DNA of 64,000 nt, from positions 479,484-543,483 of the forward strand of contig JABLXZ010000002.1 in NCBI GenBank assembly GCA_013177935.1. Reading direction: 5' to 3'. Source of the stretch: a candidate division WOR-3 bacterium. GTDB taxonomy: Bacteria > Hydrothermota > Tepidihabitantia > Tepidihabitantales > Tepidihabitantaceae. Under the pieces are notes generated by a model. The model had not been told where the DNA came from and did not search any database. It saw nothing but the letters and a program-made list of their open reading frames with translations. Position 1 is the stretch's first letter; the number at the start of each line of letters is the position of its first letter. This document shows, piece after piece, positions 63,095 to 64,000 of the stretch. The position numbers and the translations under genes are program-made.

Positions 63095-64000
63095 TCAGAT
63101 TAAGAGCAGGTATTCTAATGGTACCTTGACGATTGATTCATCGGTCAGTTGCAATTTTTTGCTGCCAAACACAATACCGTATTTACCTTTGACCTTTTTC
63201 TGGGTGGTTTCAACCTGTGTCGTATCTTCTTTGTGAAAACCGATTTCAATCACTACTGGCTTCTGGTTGGGGAGTCTTAAAACGAAATCCGCGCCGCCTT
63301 CGGCAATATCGTATGCTATCGTTGCCTTATATCTGCCTTTTAAATCCTTATTATAAATCAAGGCGAAATAGTCCTCTAATTTTTTGCCTTCAATATTTGA
63401 TCGAAAAATGTTGTCTAAAATCGCGGTTCTTAATGCCGGGGCAGTAAAAAGAAGTTTGGGCGTTTTTCTTGTGCTCGTGAATGGTTTTCCGAGGCTTGGT
63501 ACCTTAAACAACACACCACTCATAATCAACACTTCCACTAAAGAGTCTAATGTTTCGAACCGCTCAATCTTCAATGTGGTTCTTAAACTGTCATAACTTA
63601 TGATATCCGAACTGGCAATCAGATAGAGTAGTCTATTGAGTTTGGCGACCGTCTGCGCTTTAAACCGGGCAAAGCCGATAATGTCTTTTATGATAATACT
63701 GTTGAGCACATTTTTAATTAGTTCTAATGCCTTTACTCTATTGGTAAGATTCGCCGAAAACGGAAAGTTGCCGACCGCAAAGAAATCGTCTTCACTATCG
63801 GGCGGGAGTTCGGCGAAAAATCTATCAACCTCGTCGGATTTTGCCTTTAAACCCTGAAAAACCGCCCGAGCGTCAGGGGAATTAAAAATTATCTCCTGCA
63901 AGTCGTCGGAAAGTCCCGATATCGGGTATTGTCCGTGTCTTAATATCAAATATTCATTGAATTTCATCGGGTAAATCTCTTCGATGCTCACCCTTCGGGA
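63095..64000 (-). CDS. AAA ATPase with DUF4143-like C-terminus, partial
   Basis: The frame is open to the window edge (SRRVSIEEIYPMKFNEYLIL at the start of what is visible), so the N-terminus with the P-loop lies outside. The visible 302 residues match the second half of COG1373-type ATPases. A YP-x-x-F-x-E-Y-L segment follows the ATPase core, then helical and winged-helix parts (LIASSDIISYDSLRTTLKIE), then a DUF4143 nuclease-like domain (LEDYFALIYNKD, GGADFVLRLPNQKPVVIEIG, K-rich QKKVKGKYGIV). The D-x(n)-E-I-G stretch resembles a PD-(D/E)xK core. These are often found in defence or mobile regions. GTG at 63991 is not the true start. Confidence 0.75.
   Translation of the reverse strand, partial: SRRVSIEEIYPMKFNEYLILRHGQYPISGLSDDLQEIIFNSPDARAVFQGLKAKSDEVDRFFAELPPDSEDDFFAVGNFPFSANLTNRVKALELIKNVLNSIIIKDIIGFARFKAQTVAKLNRLLYLIASSDIISYDSLRTTLKIERFETLDSLVEVLIMSGVLFKVPSLGKPFTSTRKTPKLLFTAPALRTAILDNIFRSNIEGKKLEDYFALIYNKDLKGRYKATIAYDIAEGGADFVLRLPNQKPVVIEIGFHKEDTTQVETTQKKVKGKYGIVFGSKKLQLTDESIVKVPLEYLLLI

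Noticed and set aside
58406..64000. Mobile element carrying the defence genes
   Set aside because: Composition is distinct, but I see no transposase, integrase, direct repeats or tRNA attachment site in the window.

Overview
The window looks like the chromosome of an uncultivated, Gram-negative-type bacterium of moderate GC. Three secreted proteins end in Por/type IX-like C-terminal sorting domains. There is a secretin with pseudopilins, an outer-membrane OmpA-family protein and a 23S-5S rRNA pair with no 16S or spacer tRNA. This mix recalls candidate division WOR-3 (Stahlbacteria) and relatives. That placement is inference from gene style, not a phylogeny.

Layout. 1-7.3 kb: tail of a GlcD-like oxidase, two DUF3795 proteins, alaS, a convergent LCP-der pair, a zinc-ribbon membrane protein and a small SWIB-repeat protein. 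7.4-10.7 kb: rRNA unit (promoter, boxA, 23S, 5S). 10.7-24.3 kb: a type IV pilus/type II secretion-like cluster with five pseudopilins, an ABC exporter, a PilM-PilN fusion, PilO, two PilP-like proteins, a PilQ secretin, PilT and prepilin peptidase; no PilB or PilC is in the window. 24.4-29.8 kb: OmpA-family protein, TVP38/DedA-type protein and two secreted proteins. 29.8-41.9 kb: accC, valS, an OmpA/DUF5683/class II amidotransferase-like set, a second PilT, tRNA-Gly(CCC), nth, a serpin and a nitrilase-family amidase. 42.0-47.6 kb: a 1749-residue regulator followed by a sigma-54-type promoter and a 19-codon gene. 47.6-58.3 kb: radical SAM protein, C25 peptidase, CCA-adding-type nucleotidyltransferase, thioredoxin-like protein, tryptophanase-family lyase and a beta-propeller protein. 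58.4-64.0 kb: an AT-rich cassette with a DNA methyltransferase, HEPN protein, DUF262 protein and HinP1I-like restriction enzyme, then the end of an AAA/DUF4143 ATPase.

The most interesting locus is 41.9-47.6 kb. One polypeptide carries a Ser/Thr kinase-like domain, an AAA ATPase, a TPR region, GAF, a sigma-54 AAA+ domain (GSFTGA) and a Fis-type helix-turn-helix. It sits just upstream of a site with exact GG-N10-GC spacing, TTGGCATTATTATTGCT. That site precedes a strong ribosome binding site, a proline-rich peptide gene MDAPIVPILPPPRPAPPVK and a strong terminator. The likely product is a short transcript of about 157 nt whose only visible ORF is this peptide.

A second window-wide pattern is promoter architecture. 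Most single genes have TTGAC-N16-TATAAT-like promoters. In many housekeeping genes the start codon lies only 5-11 nt after the -10 box with no Shine-Dalgarno, which implies leaderless mRNAs. Secreted and pilus genes instead have leaders with strong ribosome binding sites.
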